Assembly (NCBI GenBank): GCA_947454235.1
Contig: CANGIY010000003.1
Coordinates: 62,001 to 126,000 of the forward strand
DNA: 64,000 bases
Direction: 5' to 3'
Origin: Chitinophagaceae bacterium
GTDB taxonomy: Bacteria > Bacteroidota > Bacteroidia > Chitinophagales > Chitinophagaceae
Positions 42,371-51,441 of this stretch are shown here, one piece after another (position 1 is the first letter of the stretch; every line of letters starts with the position of its first letter). Made by a program: the position numbers and the translations under genes. The notes beneath the pieces were generated by a model. It saw only the letters and a program-made list of their open reading frames with translations. It ran no database searches and had not been told where the DNA came from.

Positions 42371-43792
42371 ATGAGGAAAGTGATTTTGACACTGTTGTTG
42401 GGGTTATCATGCATCGATGGTTTTGCCCAATTATGGTACCGAGGCCGGTACAAAGAATATGAAGCCGGCATGACGGGCATTTACCTTGTTCAGCCAGTTA
42501 CCTTTAGCCCCGACGGTAAGAATTGCTACATAGGTTCCTACAATGGTCTCACTTGGTACGATGTTGATGTCGTGAATGCCAACCTTACCTACCGCGAAAC
42601 ATTGACCGATGGAAGCTTGGCGGGCGGTGACGGCATAAGTGATGGGCATGCCATAACTGTTTCACCCGACGGCAGGTTTGTGTATCTGGCAGCGGGATAT
42701 TTGGAAAACAGTATCTCCATTTTTACCCGCAACACAACAACAGGCGCTATTACATTTCAATCAATTTTACGTGATGGCGATGCAGGCATTTCTAATTTAA
42801 AATACCCTTATGGACTTGTCATGGATAGGGGTGGAAAGAATTTATATGCAGCATGTAAAGACTGGGACGGTAATTCACTTCTTTGGTTTTCAGTGAATGC
42901 TACAACCGGTGCGCTTACATACATGGGCAAGTTTGTTGACGGAGTCGGCGGAGTAGACGGTTTACAAAATGCCGATAATGTTACAATAAGCCCCGATGGT
43001 AAAAACGTATATGTAGTGGCTTATGGCGATGATGCGCTAACATGGTACACCCGCGACACAACAAGCGGCAATTTGAGCTACGGCGGAATGCTTAAAGACA
43101 ATACCGGGGGCGTAGATGGGCTTGATAGTCCGCTCTGGGTGACTGTTTCGCCAGATGGGAAATTCATATACGCTGGAGCAGAAAGCGACAATAGCATTGC
43201 ATGGTTTTCCAGAGATGCATCGACTGGGGCACCCACCTATGTTAACAGAATTGTTGATGGAGATAAGCTATCAGGAACGAGAGGCATTGCTATGCATCCA
43301 TCAGGCAACTGGCTTGTTGCGTCTGCTACGAACACTGACGTAGTTTCATGGTATTCTGTAAACACAACTACCGGAGCGCTTTCATTTGCAGGCTATGTAA
43401 AAAATGGTAAAAACGGAGTTGATGGAATAGATGGCACACGCTACAATGGTTTTTCACCCGATGGTTCGTTTTTCGTAGCAACAGGATATGATGGCAATGG
43501 CGTTGCTTGGTTTCACTGGGGCGACCACAATGTAGGGATTGACGGCCTGTCGATACCTGACAACATAGTACCTGTTCCGAATCCGGCGCAAAACATAATT
43601 CATTTCACAGGTTTTTTGGGAAATTTAGATTATTCACTAACTGTCACTGATATGCTTGGGCGCACCGTAATTCAAACAAAACTAACCAGCGACATAGACT
43701 GTAGCATACTGCCCAACGGCGTTTACATGTACACTGTCTCCAATCAAAACACAGGCACAAAACAGCTTGGAAAAATTTCTATACAGCGATAA
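42371..43792 (+). CDS. Secreted lactonase-like beta-propeller with T9SS sorting domain
   Basis: This 473-residue protein has a signal peptide (MRKVILTLLLGLSCIDGFAQ). It continues as a seven-bladed-type propeller built of repeats with VTFSPDGKNCYIG, ITVSPDGRFVYLA and VTISPDGKNVYVV followed by ISWFTRDTTTGAL-like strands, as in the 6-phosphogluconolactonase/YVTN superfamily. The last ~75 residues (VPVPNPAQNIIHFTG to LGKISIQR) are a type A T9SS sorting domain. It is therefore predicted to be surface-exposed or released rather than a cytosolic lactonase. The substrate or ligand is unknown. Confidence 0.87.
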   Translation: MRKVILTLLLGLSCIDGFAQLWYRGRYKEYEAGMTGIYLVQPVTFSPDGKNCYIGSYNGLTWYDVDVVNANLTYRETLTDGSLAGGDGISDGHAITVSPDGRFVYLAAGYLENSISIFTRNTTTGAITFQSILRDGDAGISNLKYPYGLVMDRGGKNLYAACKDWDGNSLLWFSVNATTGALTYMGKFVDGVGGVDGLQNADNVTISPDGKNVYVVAYGDDALTWYTRDTTSGNLSYGGMLKDNTGGVDGLDSPLWVTVSPDGKFIYAGAESDNSIAWFSRDASTGAPTYVNRIVDGDKLSGTRGIAMHPSGNWLVASATNTDVVSWYSVNTTTGALSFAGYVKNGKNGVDGIDGTRYNGFSPDGSFFVATGYDGNGVAWFHWGDHNVGIDGLSIPDNIVPVPNPAQNIIHFTGFLGNLDYSLTVTDMLGRTVIQTKLTSDIDCSILPNGVYMYTVSNQNTGTKQLGKISIQR

Positions 43793-43870
43793 CCAAAGTA
43801 TTTACAAGAGTTAATAACATTCTGTAGAAAGATTCAATATAGACCAAAAAACTGGTATTCCTTAATTCTT

Positions 43871-43878
43871 TACTTTTG
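43871..43878 (+). promoter_or_regulatory. -7 element for parA
   Basis: TACTTTTG matches TAnnTTTG, 61 bases before the ParA start. No TTG is seen at the expected -33 position. Confidence 0.45.
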
Positions 43879-43938
43879 CATGATTGTAGAGGATCAGAAT
43901 TTTCTTTCTACTTTATTTCAGAACAACAGAATAACAAC

Positions 43939-44742
43939 ATGGCTAAAATTATTGCGATTGCAAACCAAAAGGGAGGTGTCGGTAAAACTACAACTGCTAT
44001 CAACCTAGCTGCCAGTTTGGCTGTGCTGGAATACAAAACCCTACTTGTAGATGCCGACCCACAGGCGAACAGCACTACGGGTCATGGCTTTGATTTGAAA
44101 AATATTCAGTTGTCACTGTACGACTGCATGGTGAACGAAACACCTGCTGCAAAAGTGATTCTGAAAACTGAAACACCGAACCTGGACATAATGCCGGGAC
44201 ACCTTGACCTAGTGGGTGCTGAAATTGAACTCATCAATCAGCCTGCAAGGGAAAATGTGATGTCGCGTGTTTTTACTTCGGTGCGCGACCAGTACGACTT
44301 CATTGTTATTGATTGCTCTCCTTCTTTGGGCTTGATTACAGTCAACGCACTCACATCGGCCGATAGTGTTATTATTCCTGTACAGTGTGAATACTTTGCA
44401 CTTGAAGGATTGGGTAAACTCCTGAATACCATCAAAATTGTACAAACACGCCTGAATACCGAATTGAAAATTGAAGGTATCTTGATGACTATGTACGACG
44501 GCCGTTTGAGGCTTTCAAACCAAGTGGTGGAAGAAATTAAAAATCACTTTGGCGAACTGGTATTTGATACAATTTTGCACCGTAACACCCGCCTTGGTGA
44601 AGCACCGGGTTTTGGTAAACCGGTATTGCTATACGATGCCGAAAGTACAGGTGCCATCAACTACCTGAACCTCGCAAAAGAGATTTTACAGAAAAACAAC
44701 CTTACAAAAATCAAGAATCAAGCTAAGATTCTCGAAAACTAA
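43939..44742 (+). CDS. parA: ParA/Soj chromosome-partitioning ATPase
   Basis: From the ATG at 43939 this is a 267-residue deviant-Walker ATPase: KGGVGKTTTAINLAASLA at residues 11-28, LLVDADPQANST (Walker A'), and VIDCSPSLGLITVNAL (Walker B). It uses ATP-dependent DNA binding to move ParB-parS complexes. parB lies about 35 kb away on the opposite strand, whereas in many bacteria the two are adjacent. An in-frame upstream ATG at the -7 box would add 21 unrelated residues. rlmN follows after 24 bases and could be co-transcribed. Confidence 0.96.
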   Translation: MAKIIAIANQKGGVGKTTTAINLAASLAVLEYKTLLVDADPQANSTTGHGFDLKNIQLSLYDCMVNETPAAKVILKTETPNLDIMPGHLDLVGAEIELINQPARENVMSRVFTSVRDQYDFIVIDCSPSLGLITVNALTSADSVIIPVQCEYFALEGLGKLLNTIKIVQTRLNTELKIEGILMTMYDGRLRLSNQVVEEIKNHFGELVFDTILHRNTRLGEAPGFGKPVLLYDAESTGAINYLNLAKEILQKNNLTKIKNQAKILEN

Positions 44743-44766
44743 TATCCTGCTTACGAAGGAACTAAA

Positions 44767-45855
44767 ATGAACAGGGACGGAAACGCCCCTAATTTTGCGT
44801 ATATGAAGAATTTAAGGGAACACTCACTCGCTGAACTTGAGGTATTGATGACTAGCCTTGGCGAACCTAAATACAGGGCCAAACAAATCTATGAATGGAT
44901 TTGGCAAAAAGCCGCCTCTACTCCCGATGAAATGACCAACCTCTCTAAACCACTAAGGGAGAAACTCAATGCGCAATTCACCATACCTAAAGTAAAAAAC
45001 AACCATAGCCAGTTCAGCAGCGACGGTACTATCAAAAACCGGCTTCAACTGCACGATGGCTACTTTGTTGAAAGCGTATTGATTCCAGGCGATAAACGAT
45101 TGACTGCATGTGTATCTTCTCAGGTGGGTTGCTCGCTGAGTTGTAAGTTTTGCGCAACTGGCTTTATGGATCGCAAGCGTAACCTTGAATTTGATGAAAT
45201 AGTTGATGAAGTAACATTGCTCAACGATCTGGCGATGCAACACCATGGCAAAAAGTTAAGCAACATCGTATTCATGGGCATGGGCGAGCCCCTGCTGAAC
45301 TACAAGAACATGATGATGGCGATAGAGAAAATCACCTCTCCCGATGGGTTGGGTATGAGTCCGCGCCGCATTACCGTTTCTACAGCCGGCGTTGCCAAGA
45401 TGATTACCAAAATGGGCGATGATAAAGTGCGTTTTAAACTGGCGCTGTCATTGCACGCCGCCAACGACAGGAAGCGCAATGAGATAATGCCCATCAACGA
45501 AACCAACAACCTTAAAACACTCATAGAAGCACTGAACTATTTTTATAAGTGCACGGGCAATGAGATCACCTTCGAATATATTTTATTCAAAAACTTTAAC
45601 GACAGCATTAAAGATGCTGAGGAACTGGTAAAAATTTACCGTCAGGTGCCTGCCGACCTTGTTAACATTATTGAATATAACCCTATCGAAAATGCGCAAT
45701 TTGAGAAGCCGGAGGAAGAAGTGGTTGACGAGTTTATGGCTTACCTGAAATCGAAGAAAGTGAACGTACACTTGCGCCGCAGCAGGGGTAAAGACATTGA
45801 TGCAGCTTGCGGACAACTGGCGAATGTGGGTGAGAAAGCAAAGAAGAAGGCATAA
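44767..45855 (+). CDS. rlmN: 23S rRNA/tRNA adenine-C2 methyltransferase RlmN
   Basis: This 362-residue radical-SAM methyltransferase places the C2 methyl on A2503 of 23S rRNA and A37 of some tRNAs. The [4Fe-4S] ligands are Cys122, Cys126 and Cys129 (GCSLSCKFCATGF). The catalytic cysteines appear to be Cys115 (TACVSS) and Cys348 (DAACGQL). MGMGEPLLNY, SLHAANDRKRNEIMP and LRRSRGKDIDAACGQL are diagnostic. An internal Met at residue 13 is an alternative start. The gene is convergent with the cold-shock gene, whose terminator overlaps its stop. Confidence 0.96.
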   Translation: MNRDGNAPNFAYMKNLREHSLAELEVLMTSLGEPKYRAKQIYEWIWQKAASTPDEMTNLSKPLREKLNAQFTIPKVKNNHSQFSSDGTIKNRLQLHDGYFVESVLIPGDKRLTACVSSQVGCSLSCKFCATGFMDRKRNLEFDEIVDEVTLLNDLAMQHHGKKLSNIVFMGMGEPLLNYKNMMMAIEKITSPDGLGMSPRRITVSTAGVAKMITKMGDDKVRFKLALSLHAANDRKRNEIMPINETNNLKTLIEALNYFYKCTGNEITFEYILFKNFNDSIKDAEELVKIYRQVPADLVNIIEYNPIENAQFEKPEEEVVDEFMAYLKSKKVNVHLRRSRGKDIDAACGQLANVGEKAKKKA

Positions 45856-45887
45856 AAAAGACGCAGTACCAGTCGACCGCGTCTTGT
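45851..45887 (-). terminator. Terminator of the cold-shock gene
   Basis: AAGACGC (45858-45864) and GCGTCTT (45879-45885) form a 7-bp stem; six T follow on the minus strand. It overlaps the rlmN stop codon. Confidence 0.8.
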
Positions 45888-45913
45888 AATGATTCAAAAG
45901 AACTTGCTGTAAA

Positions 45914-46105
45914 TTATATCAACTTGACGTTTACTGCATTCAAACCTTTTTTACCATTTTGCACTTCGTACGATACCCTGTCTTTGTCTTTTACTTTGTC
46001 TTTTAGACCAGTTGCATGAACAAAGATGTCGGCCGAACCGTCTGCTGGTGTAATGAAACCATACCCTTTAGTTTCATTATAAAATTTTACTGTACCTTCT
46101 TGCAT
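45914..46105 (-). CDS. Cold-shock domain protein (CspA family)
   Basis: This 63-residue single cold-shock domain has RNP1 (KGYGFIT) and RNP2 (DIFVHAT) intact. It binds single-stranded RNA/DNA and acts as an RNA chaperone. NGKKGLNAVNV replaces the usual KGPQA segment, as is common in Bacteroidota. A -7-like box (TAGTTTTG, complement of 46135-46142) lies about 30 bases before the start, so the leader is short rather than the long cold-inducible leader of E. coli cspA. Confidence 0.93.
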   Translation of the reverse strand: MQEGTVKFYNETKGYGFITPADGSADIFVHATGLKDKVKDKDRVSYEVQNGKKGLNAVNVKLI

Positions 46106-46134
46106 TTTAGAAAAATAAAAAAATTAGCAATAAC

Positions 46135-46142
46135 CAAAACTA
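46135..46142 (-). promoter_or_regulatory. Candidate -7 element of the cold-shock gene
   Basis: TAGTTTTG on the minus strand fits TAnnTTTG; a -33 TTG at proper spacing is not evident. Confidence 0.4.
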
Positions 46143-46336
46143 AATATTTCAAATCAGAAAAAAAAGCCCTGTACCTAAAAAACAAAATTGTTTTTCAAAA
46201 ATTCATGCACCAACACCCTCATTTCTGCAACTCTTAGGGGTGTTTTGCGCCACAATTTCACCTTCTTTCTTATGTGATATTGTTTTTGTGTAGTTTTTTT
46301 TGTGCTAAATGGCAATTGAGGTAAACAAATAGTGTG

Positions 46337-46410
46337 AATCAGGATTTTCAGAATGCCGATGTTTCAGAACTATGATTTTAATGATTTTTTGAAGGACTAT
46401 GATTTTCTCC
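46337..46410. repeat. Degenerate GATTTT-type short repeat tract
   Basis: Within the long spacer, near-copies of a GATTTT motif recur: CAGGATTTTCAG, ACTATGATTTTAATGATTTT, then GGACTATGATTTTC. The segment ACTATGATTTT occurs twice, about 28 bases apart. It looks like a degenerate dispersed intergenic repeat, not a gene. Confidence 0.4.
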
Positions 46411-46442
46411 TATAAAAAACCAACGCGACACCCAAATTCAAT

Positions 46443-46540
46443 CCCCGCCTGGCGCAGGAGTTAGCGAAGCGCTCCCGTGTCTATGAAAATGAGCCGCCAG
46501 TCCCGAGCTTTTTGCCTCGGGAGGACTCTGAACTGCGCTC
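46443..46540. other. GC-rich folded intergenic element
   Basis: A GC-rich block of ~100 bases sits in an AT-rich spacer. CTGGCG (46449-46454) can pair with CGCCAG (46495-46500), enclosing a GGAG...CTCC hairpin (46457-46475). A second hairpin, TCCCGAG (46501-46507) with CTCGGGA (46516-46522), follows with an 8-base T-rich loop. No ORF, promoter or terminator explains it. It may be a dispersed repeat or a structured RNA. Confidence 0.5.
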
Positions 46541-46601
46541 AACCAAAACAAAACCAACCATATTTTAGAATTTGCCGTGCAGGTATGTGCAAAAAAACAT
46601 A

Positions 46602-47558
46602 ATGTTGCTGCAACTGCGCGCTAAAAAAAACACCACCTTTGCTTCAAATTTTCCATTCAGGGTGTCCAAAGAACAAAAATTAGATAACTACCTCATTCCG
46701 GGGATAGTTACCAGTATGTTCCTGTGGGGATTGAGCTGGCCATCTAATAAAGTACTTGCCGGTTTTTGCTCCGCAATCAACTTCACAGTTTACAGGTACA
46801 TTGTAGTTGTGCTTACCATGCTCATACTGCTCCCGCTCACCAAAACCAGCTATAAAATCAGCAAAAAAGGCATAGTCGATTTTGTGACATCGGGGTTATT
46901 ACTGGCGTTGTATTCTTACTTTTTATTTGTTGGGTTAAGAAAAGGCACTGCCGGAGCAGGTGGTGTACTTGTCACCATCATGAACCCCATTATCGCCTAT
47001 ATCATGGTTTCCATTAGTAAAAAAAGGAAGCCATCACAAAAAGAGTTTTTAGGGTTGGGGCTAGGATTGGTAGCAGGGCTCATCCTTTTAAAGGTATGGG
47101 AGAAAGACAGTGTACTTTCCAATGGCGGCAACCTTTATTTTCTTGCTGCGGCAACAATCTGGTCGCTCATGAGCCTGTTTACAGCAAAAGGCAGCCGGTA
47201 CGGTTCTTCACTCACATTTAGCCTGTGGCAATACCTCGTTACGCTTTTGTGTTTGTTACCCTTTACCGATTTTGCCGAAATGGGGCGTGCCATTCACATC
47301 ACCAATCATTTGTTCTGGCTCAATCTGATTTTTGCTTCATCGATAGTTACGGCTATCGCAACCACTGTTTTCTTTTTTACTACTACCCGGCTTGGTGCTG
47401 AAAGGGCGAGCACTTTCATATTTCTTGTGCCCTTTGCTGCCGCCATTTCGTCCCGTGTTTTGCTGGAAGAGGTGATTCATTGGAATACAATTGTGGGTGG
47501 GCTCATTGGCATTACAGCAGTGTATATCATGAACAAAAAGAAAAAAGCCCTTCATTAG
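46602..47558 (+). CDS. EamA/DMT-superfamily transporter
   Basis: This 318-residue membrane protein has about ten hydrophobic segments in two EamA repeats. The first repeat starts IPGIVTSMFLWGLSWPSNKVLAGF, the usual motif with a conserved Trp-Gly-Pro pattern. GTAGAGGVLVTIMNPIIAYIM and LGAERASTFIFLVPFAAAISS are the conserved ends of repeats one and two. DMT family members export amino acids, metabolites or drugs; substrate cannot be assigned. The ATG at 46602 is chosen over a TTG 30 bases upstream. About 30 residues before the first TM segment are basic. Confidence 0.87.
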   Translation: MLLQLRAKKNTTFASNFPFRVSKEQKLDNYLIPGIVTSMFLWGLSWPSNKVLAGFCSAINFTVYRYIVVVLTMLILLPLTKTSYKISKKGIVDFVTSGLLLALYSYFLFVGLRKGTAGAGGVLVTIMNPIIAYIMVSISKKRKPSQKEFLGLGLGLVAGLILLKVWEKDSVLSNGGNLYFLAAATIWSLMSLFTAKGSRYGSSLTFSLWQYLVTLLCLLPFTDFAEMGRAIHITNHLFWLNLIFASSIVTAIATTVFFFTTTRLGAERASTFIFLVPFAAAISSRVLLEEVIHWNTIVGGLIGITAVYIMNKKKKALH

Positions 47559-47653
47559 GTTAACACGTATTCCACCACTGCGAGCGATGTTGCGATTTAG
47601 TTGCACACACCCAAGCATTTATTCAACAGAACTCAGATATTTGCACTTAACCA

Positions 47654-48868
47654 ATGAGTATTAAAGTAAAAATCGTCAACGACCCCGTGTATGGTTTCCT
47701 GCGGATTCCTGAACCTGAAATCATGCAGGTAATTGACCATCCTTTGTTTCAGCGACTGCGCAATATCAAACAAATGGGGCTCGCACACATGGTATATCCA
47801 GGTGCAGTGCATACCCGTTTGCACCATTCGCTGGGCACTTGCCACCTCATGGGCAAGGCATTGGAAGAACTGCGCACTAAAGATATTCAACTCGATAAAG
47901 ATGAATTTTTAGCAGCACGTTTGGCGGCATTGTTACACGATATTGGTCACGGGCCATTTTCACACTCGTTAGAGGGCTTACTTGTGAACGTTCGGCATGA
48001 AGTAATCAGTAAGATACTGATGGAACAAATGAACGAAGAGTTTGGAGGCATGCTTTCAAAGGCACTTCAAATATTTGAACATAGTTACCCCCGCACCTAT
48101 TTGCACCAACTTGTTTCAAGTCAGCTTGATGTTGACCGTATGGACTACTTGAACAGGGATAGTTTTTACACCGGAGTTTCAGAAGGTGTAATAGGTTATG
48201 ACCGCATATTGCAGATGCTGAACGTACGCGACAACGAACTGGTGGTGGAGGAAAAGGGCGTTCACTCGGTTGAAAAATTCATTATTGCCCGCAGACTGAT
48301 GTACTGGCAGGTGTACCTGCACAAAACGGTTCTAAGCGCTGAAATGCTGCTGGTGAATATAGTTAAGCGAGCTAAAGAACTTACACGTAGCGGTCACCGC
48401 CTTTTTGCGACCCCATCGTTGCAGTATTTTCTTGAAAATGAAGTAGATGAAAAAACATTCAGGGCGAACCCTGAAATTATAAAACGTTATTGCAGCCTCG
48501 ACGATTCGGATATTAGCGCATCTATTAAAGTGTGGCAAGATGATAGCGACCCCGTGCTCTCAAAACTATGTAAAATGCTAAATTTGAGAAATTTGTACAA
48601 AATTCAGTTCGTTTCTGAAAGTTTGGCAGAGAATTTGCGGGAGAAAAAAGATTATGCAGTTCACACTTTAGGTGTAAAAGAAGAGCATATTCACTATTTT
48701 GTTTTTGACGGTATTGCGAGTAACAATACATATAATGTCGAAAATGAGCTGATTAAAATCGAAACAAAATCGGGATTGGTCAGGAACATATCAGAAATTG
48801 AAGATTCATTGGTGAATCAAACAATTGCGCGGTCAGTTCATAAAGGATATATCTGCTACGTGAAGTAA
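47654..48868 (+). CDS. HD-domain phosphohydrolase (dGTPase-like)
   Basis: This 404-residue protein has an N-terminal HD domain: LRNIKQMGLAHMVYPGAVHTRLHHSLG, then LLHDIGHGPFSHSLE with the His95-Asp96 pair. DVDRMDYLNRDSFYTGVSEG supplies the last metal ligand. The C-terminal ~180 residues form a helical extension. Homologues belong to the SAMHD1/dNTPase-like group; nucleotide triphosphohydrolase activity is the usual prediction but not certain. It lies 41 bases before lpxD on the same strand, an arrangement shared with other Bacteroidota. Confidence 0.88.
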   Translation: MSIKVKIVNDPVYGFLRIPEPEIMQVIDHPLFQRLRNIKQMGLAHMVYPGAVHTRLHHSLGTCHLMGKALEELRTKDIQLDKDEFLAARLAALLHDIGHGPFSHSLEGLLVNVRHEVISKILMEQMNEEFGGMLSKALQIFEHSYPRTYLHQLVSSQLDVDRMDYLNRDSFYTGVSEGVIGYDRILQMLNVRDNELVVEEKGVHSVEKFIIARRLMYWQVYLHKTVLSAEMLLVNIVKRAKELTRSGHRLFATPSLQYFLENEVDEKTFRANPEIIKRYCSLDDSDISASIKVWQDDSDPVLSKLCKMLNLRNLYKIQFVSESLAENLREKKDYAVHTLGVKEEHIHYFVFDGIASNNTYNVENELIKIETKSGLVRNISEIEDSLVNQTIARSVHKGYICYVK

Positions 48869-48909
48869 GAACTAAAAAGTATTAATTATCGAATAGAAAC
48901 TATACAATA

Positions 48910-49983
48910 ATGCAATTTACAGCGCAGCAGGTAGCATTTATGTTACAAGGTCGCATAGAAGGCGACCCGAATGTAACAGTAAGTACTGTAGCCAAAATCG
49001 AAGAAGCAACCAAGGGATGCCTCTGTTTTGTGGCTAATCCCAAATATGAAGAATATATCTACGACACTCAGGCATCAGTTGTATTGGTCAACGATTCTTT
49101 TGTAGCTGAAAAGCCCGTTACTACAACGCTTATCAGAACCAAGGACGCCTATTCTTCGTTTGCGTTGTTACTTGAAAAATATCAGGAAATCACGTCCAAG
49201 TCGGGCAAAACAGGTATAGAACAACCGAGCTTTGTTGCACCAACTGCTAAAATTGGCAACAATGTATATATAGGCGCATTTACTTACATTGACGACAACG
49301 CTGTAATTGGCGATAACACCCACATTTATCCGGGCTGTTTCATTGGTCGAAACGCTGCTGTAGGCGAAAACTCAACCATTTTTGCAGGCGTAAAAATTTA
49401 CAACGAATGTAAAGTGGGCAGCAAAGTTACAATCCATTCAGGCACTGTACTGGGTAGCGATGGTTTTGGCTTTGCGCCGCAAACTGACGGCACTTATAAA
49501 AAAATGCCGCAAACCGGTAATGTAGTTGTAGAAGATTCGGTTGAAATAGGCGCGAATACTGTTATTGACCGTGCGACAATGGGTAGTACCATCATTCGCA
49601 GCGGTGTGAAAATGGACAACCTCATTCAGATTGCACACAACGTAGAAATTGGCAGCCACACTGCTATCGCAGCTCAAACAGGCGTTTCGGGCAGTACCAA
49701 GGTGGGGCAATATTGTGTGATAGGCGGACAAGCCGGACTTGTGGGTCACATACAAATTGCAGACGGCACAAAAATCAATGCACAAAGTGGTGTTTCAAAA
49801 ACAGTTACAGTTAAGAATTCATTACTGAACGGCACACCTGCTTTCGATTATAAAAATTCATTAAAAAGTCAGGCAATTTTCAGAAATTTGCCCGACCTAC
49901 AACAGAGAGTTACTAAATTGGAAGAAACAATTCAGGAGCTCACTGCACTTTTAGTAGCACAAACCGAAGCATCAAAAAAATAA
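48910..49983 (+). CDS. lpxD: UDP-3-O-(3-hydroxyacyl)glucosamine N-acyltransferase
   Basis: This 357-residue protein has the LpxD layout: an N-terminal uridine-binding domain (FTAQQVAFMLQGRIEGDP), a left-handed beta-helix of hexapeptide repeats (residues ~105-310) and a C-terminal helix. The catalytic histidine is His243 in IAHNVEIG, with DRATMGSTIIRSGVKMDNL before it. It performs the third step of lipid A synthesis, adding the N-linked 3-hydroxyacyl chain. It is followed after 33 bases by lpxC/fabZ. Confidence 0.96.
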   Translation: MQFTAQQVAFMLQGRIEGDPNVTVSTVAKIEEATKGCLCFVANPKYEEYIYDTQASVVLVNDSFVAEKPVTTTLIRTKDAYSSFALLLEKYQEITSKSGKTGIEQPSFVAPTAKIGNNVYIGAFTYIDDNAVIGDNTHIYPGCFIGRNAAVGENSTIFAGVKIYNECKVGSKVTIHSGTVLGSDGFGFAPQTDGTYKKMPQTGNVVVEDSVEIGANTVIDRATMGSTIIRSGVKMDNLIQIAHNVEIGSHTAIAAQTGVSGSTKVGQYCVIGGQAGLVGHIQIADGTKINAQSGVSKTVTVKNSLLNGTPAFDYKNSLKSQAIFRNLPDLQQRVTKLEETIQELTALLVAQTEASKK

Positions 49984-50016
49984 AGGAAGAGTTTTAAAAA
50001 ACCGAACCTCAACAGA

Positions 50017-51441
50017 ATGGCTGAAACAATGCACGCAAAAGGACATGGTAACCAGAAAACACTGGCAGGTCCTGTTCATCTGCACGGAACCGGATTACAT
50101 ACCGGTGCGGTTGTCAATATAGTAATTAAACCTGCTAACCCGGGCTATGGTTACAAATTTCAAAGGGTCGATTTACCCAATACCCCAATCATTAAAGCTG
50201 ATGTAGACTATGTTGTTGATACTTCCCGCGGTACAACCATTGAGTATGATGGCGCACGCATAAGTACTATCGAGCACTTATTAGCTGCATTGGTGGGCGT
50301 AGGAATCGACAATGCATTGATAGAACTCGATGGGCCTGAAGTGCCAATTCTTGATGGAAGCTCAAAGCTCTTCATTGAGGCATTTGAGGCGACAGGTATT
50401 ATTGAACAAGATGCTGCACGCGTTGTGTATAGCATTGATACCAACATCCATTACCATGACCCTGTGAAAAATGTAGAGATGGTAGCGATGCCTTCAAGCA
50501 ATTTTCAGGTTACGGCGATGATCGATTTCAATTCTCCGGTATTGGGTACGCAACACGCGTCGCTCAGGAGAATTGAAGACTTCAAAAAAGAAATTGCACC
50601 TTGCCGCACATTCTGCTTCTTGCACGAATTAGAAATATTGCTTGACAACAACCTCATTAAAGGTGGCGATCTTTCAAATGCCATTGTAGTAGTTGATAAA
50701 AAAGTGAGCCAAAAAGAACTCGACCGTTTAGCGATTGTGTTCAATAAGCCACACATCGAGGTGAAACAAGAGGGTATTTTGAATAATATTCAATTACACT
50801 TTACCAACGAACCTGCACGTCATAAATTACTTGATGTTGTAGGCGACTTGGCATTGTGCGGTTACTCTATTAATGCACATATTATTGCTAATCGCCCGGG
50901 TCACGCTTCTAACGTTGAATTTGCCCGTAAGATCAAGCAGTACATTAAAAAGAATAAACACCTCAACGATGTACCACAATACGACCCTAACCAACCTGCG
51001 ATTTTTGATATCAACCGAATTCAAAAAATTCTGCCTCACAAATATCCGTTCCTGCTGATTGACAAAATCATCGAGTTGAGCGATACACATGTTGTAGGTA
51101 TCAAAAATGTGACTGTGAACGAACAGTTCTTCCCAGGTCACTTCCCTAATAACCCGGTTATGCCGGGTGTACTCCAGATTGAAGCTTTGGCGCAAACAGG
51201 CGGCATTTTGGCTATGAACAACTACGAAGACCCTGAAAACTATGATACTTACTTCCTTAAAATTGACAAAGTGAAGTTCAAACAAAAAGTAGTTCCGGGC
51301 GATACACTGATCTTAAAACTGGAATTATTGAACCCTATTCGCAGAGGTATTTGCGAAATGAGGGCTTTTGTTTACGTAGGAAATAAATTGGTAACTGAAG
51401 CTGAATTGGTAGCTCAAATCCTTAGAAAAGACAAAAAATGA
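50017..51441 (+). CDS. lpxC/fabZ: Bifunctional UDP-3-O-acyl-GlcNAc deacetylase / 3-hydroxyacyl-ACP dehydratase
   Basis: This 474-residue fusion combines an N-terminal LpxC deacetylase (~1-310) with a C-terminal FabZ hotdog dehydratase (~330-474). LpxC zinc ligands are His87 (TIEHLLAAL), His269 and Asp273 (ARHKLLDVVGD), with the general acid His296 (RPGHASN). FabZ catalytic residues are His375 (FFPGHFPNNPVMPG) and Glu389 (LQIEALAQ). It couples the committed lipid A step to the fatty-acid dehydratase that competes for the same hydroxyacyl-ACP pool; this fusion is characteristic of Bacteroidota. Its stop overlaps the lpxA start by four bases. Confidence 0.97.
   Translation: MAETMHAKGHGNQKTLAGPVHLHGTGLHTGAVVNIVIKPANPGYGYKFQRVDLPNTPIIKADVDYVVDTSRGTTIEYDGARISTIEHLLAALVGVGIDNALIELDGPEVPILDGSSKLFIEAFEATGIIEQDAARVVYSIDTNIHYHDPVKNVEMVAMPSSNFQVTAMIDFNSPVLGTQHASLRRIEDFKKEIAPCRTFCFLHELEILLDNNLIKGGDLSNAIVVVDKKVSQKELDRLAIVFNKPHIEVKQEGILNNIQLHFTNEPARHKLLDVVGDLALCGYSINAHIIANRPGHASNVEFARKIKQYIKKNKHLNDVPQYDPNQPAIFDINRIQKILPHKYPFLLIDKIIELSDTHVVGIKNVTVNEQFFPGHFPNNPVMPGVLQIEALAQTGGILAMNNYEDPENYDTYFLKIDKVKFKQKVVPGDTLILKLELLNPIRRGICEMRAFVYVGNKLVTEAELVAQILRKDKK

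Noticed and set aside
43876-43938. In-frame upstream ATG extending ParA by 21 residues
   Set aside because: It overlaps the -7 promoter box, and ParA homologues begin at MAKIIAIANQKGG.
46460-46543. attC-like site suggested by GTTAGCG and a later CGCTCAAC
   Set aside because: The core sites do not match RYYYAAC/GTTRRRY without an insertion, and there is no integrase or cassette array nearby.
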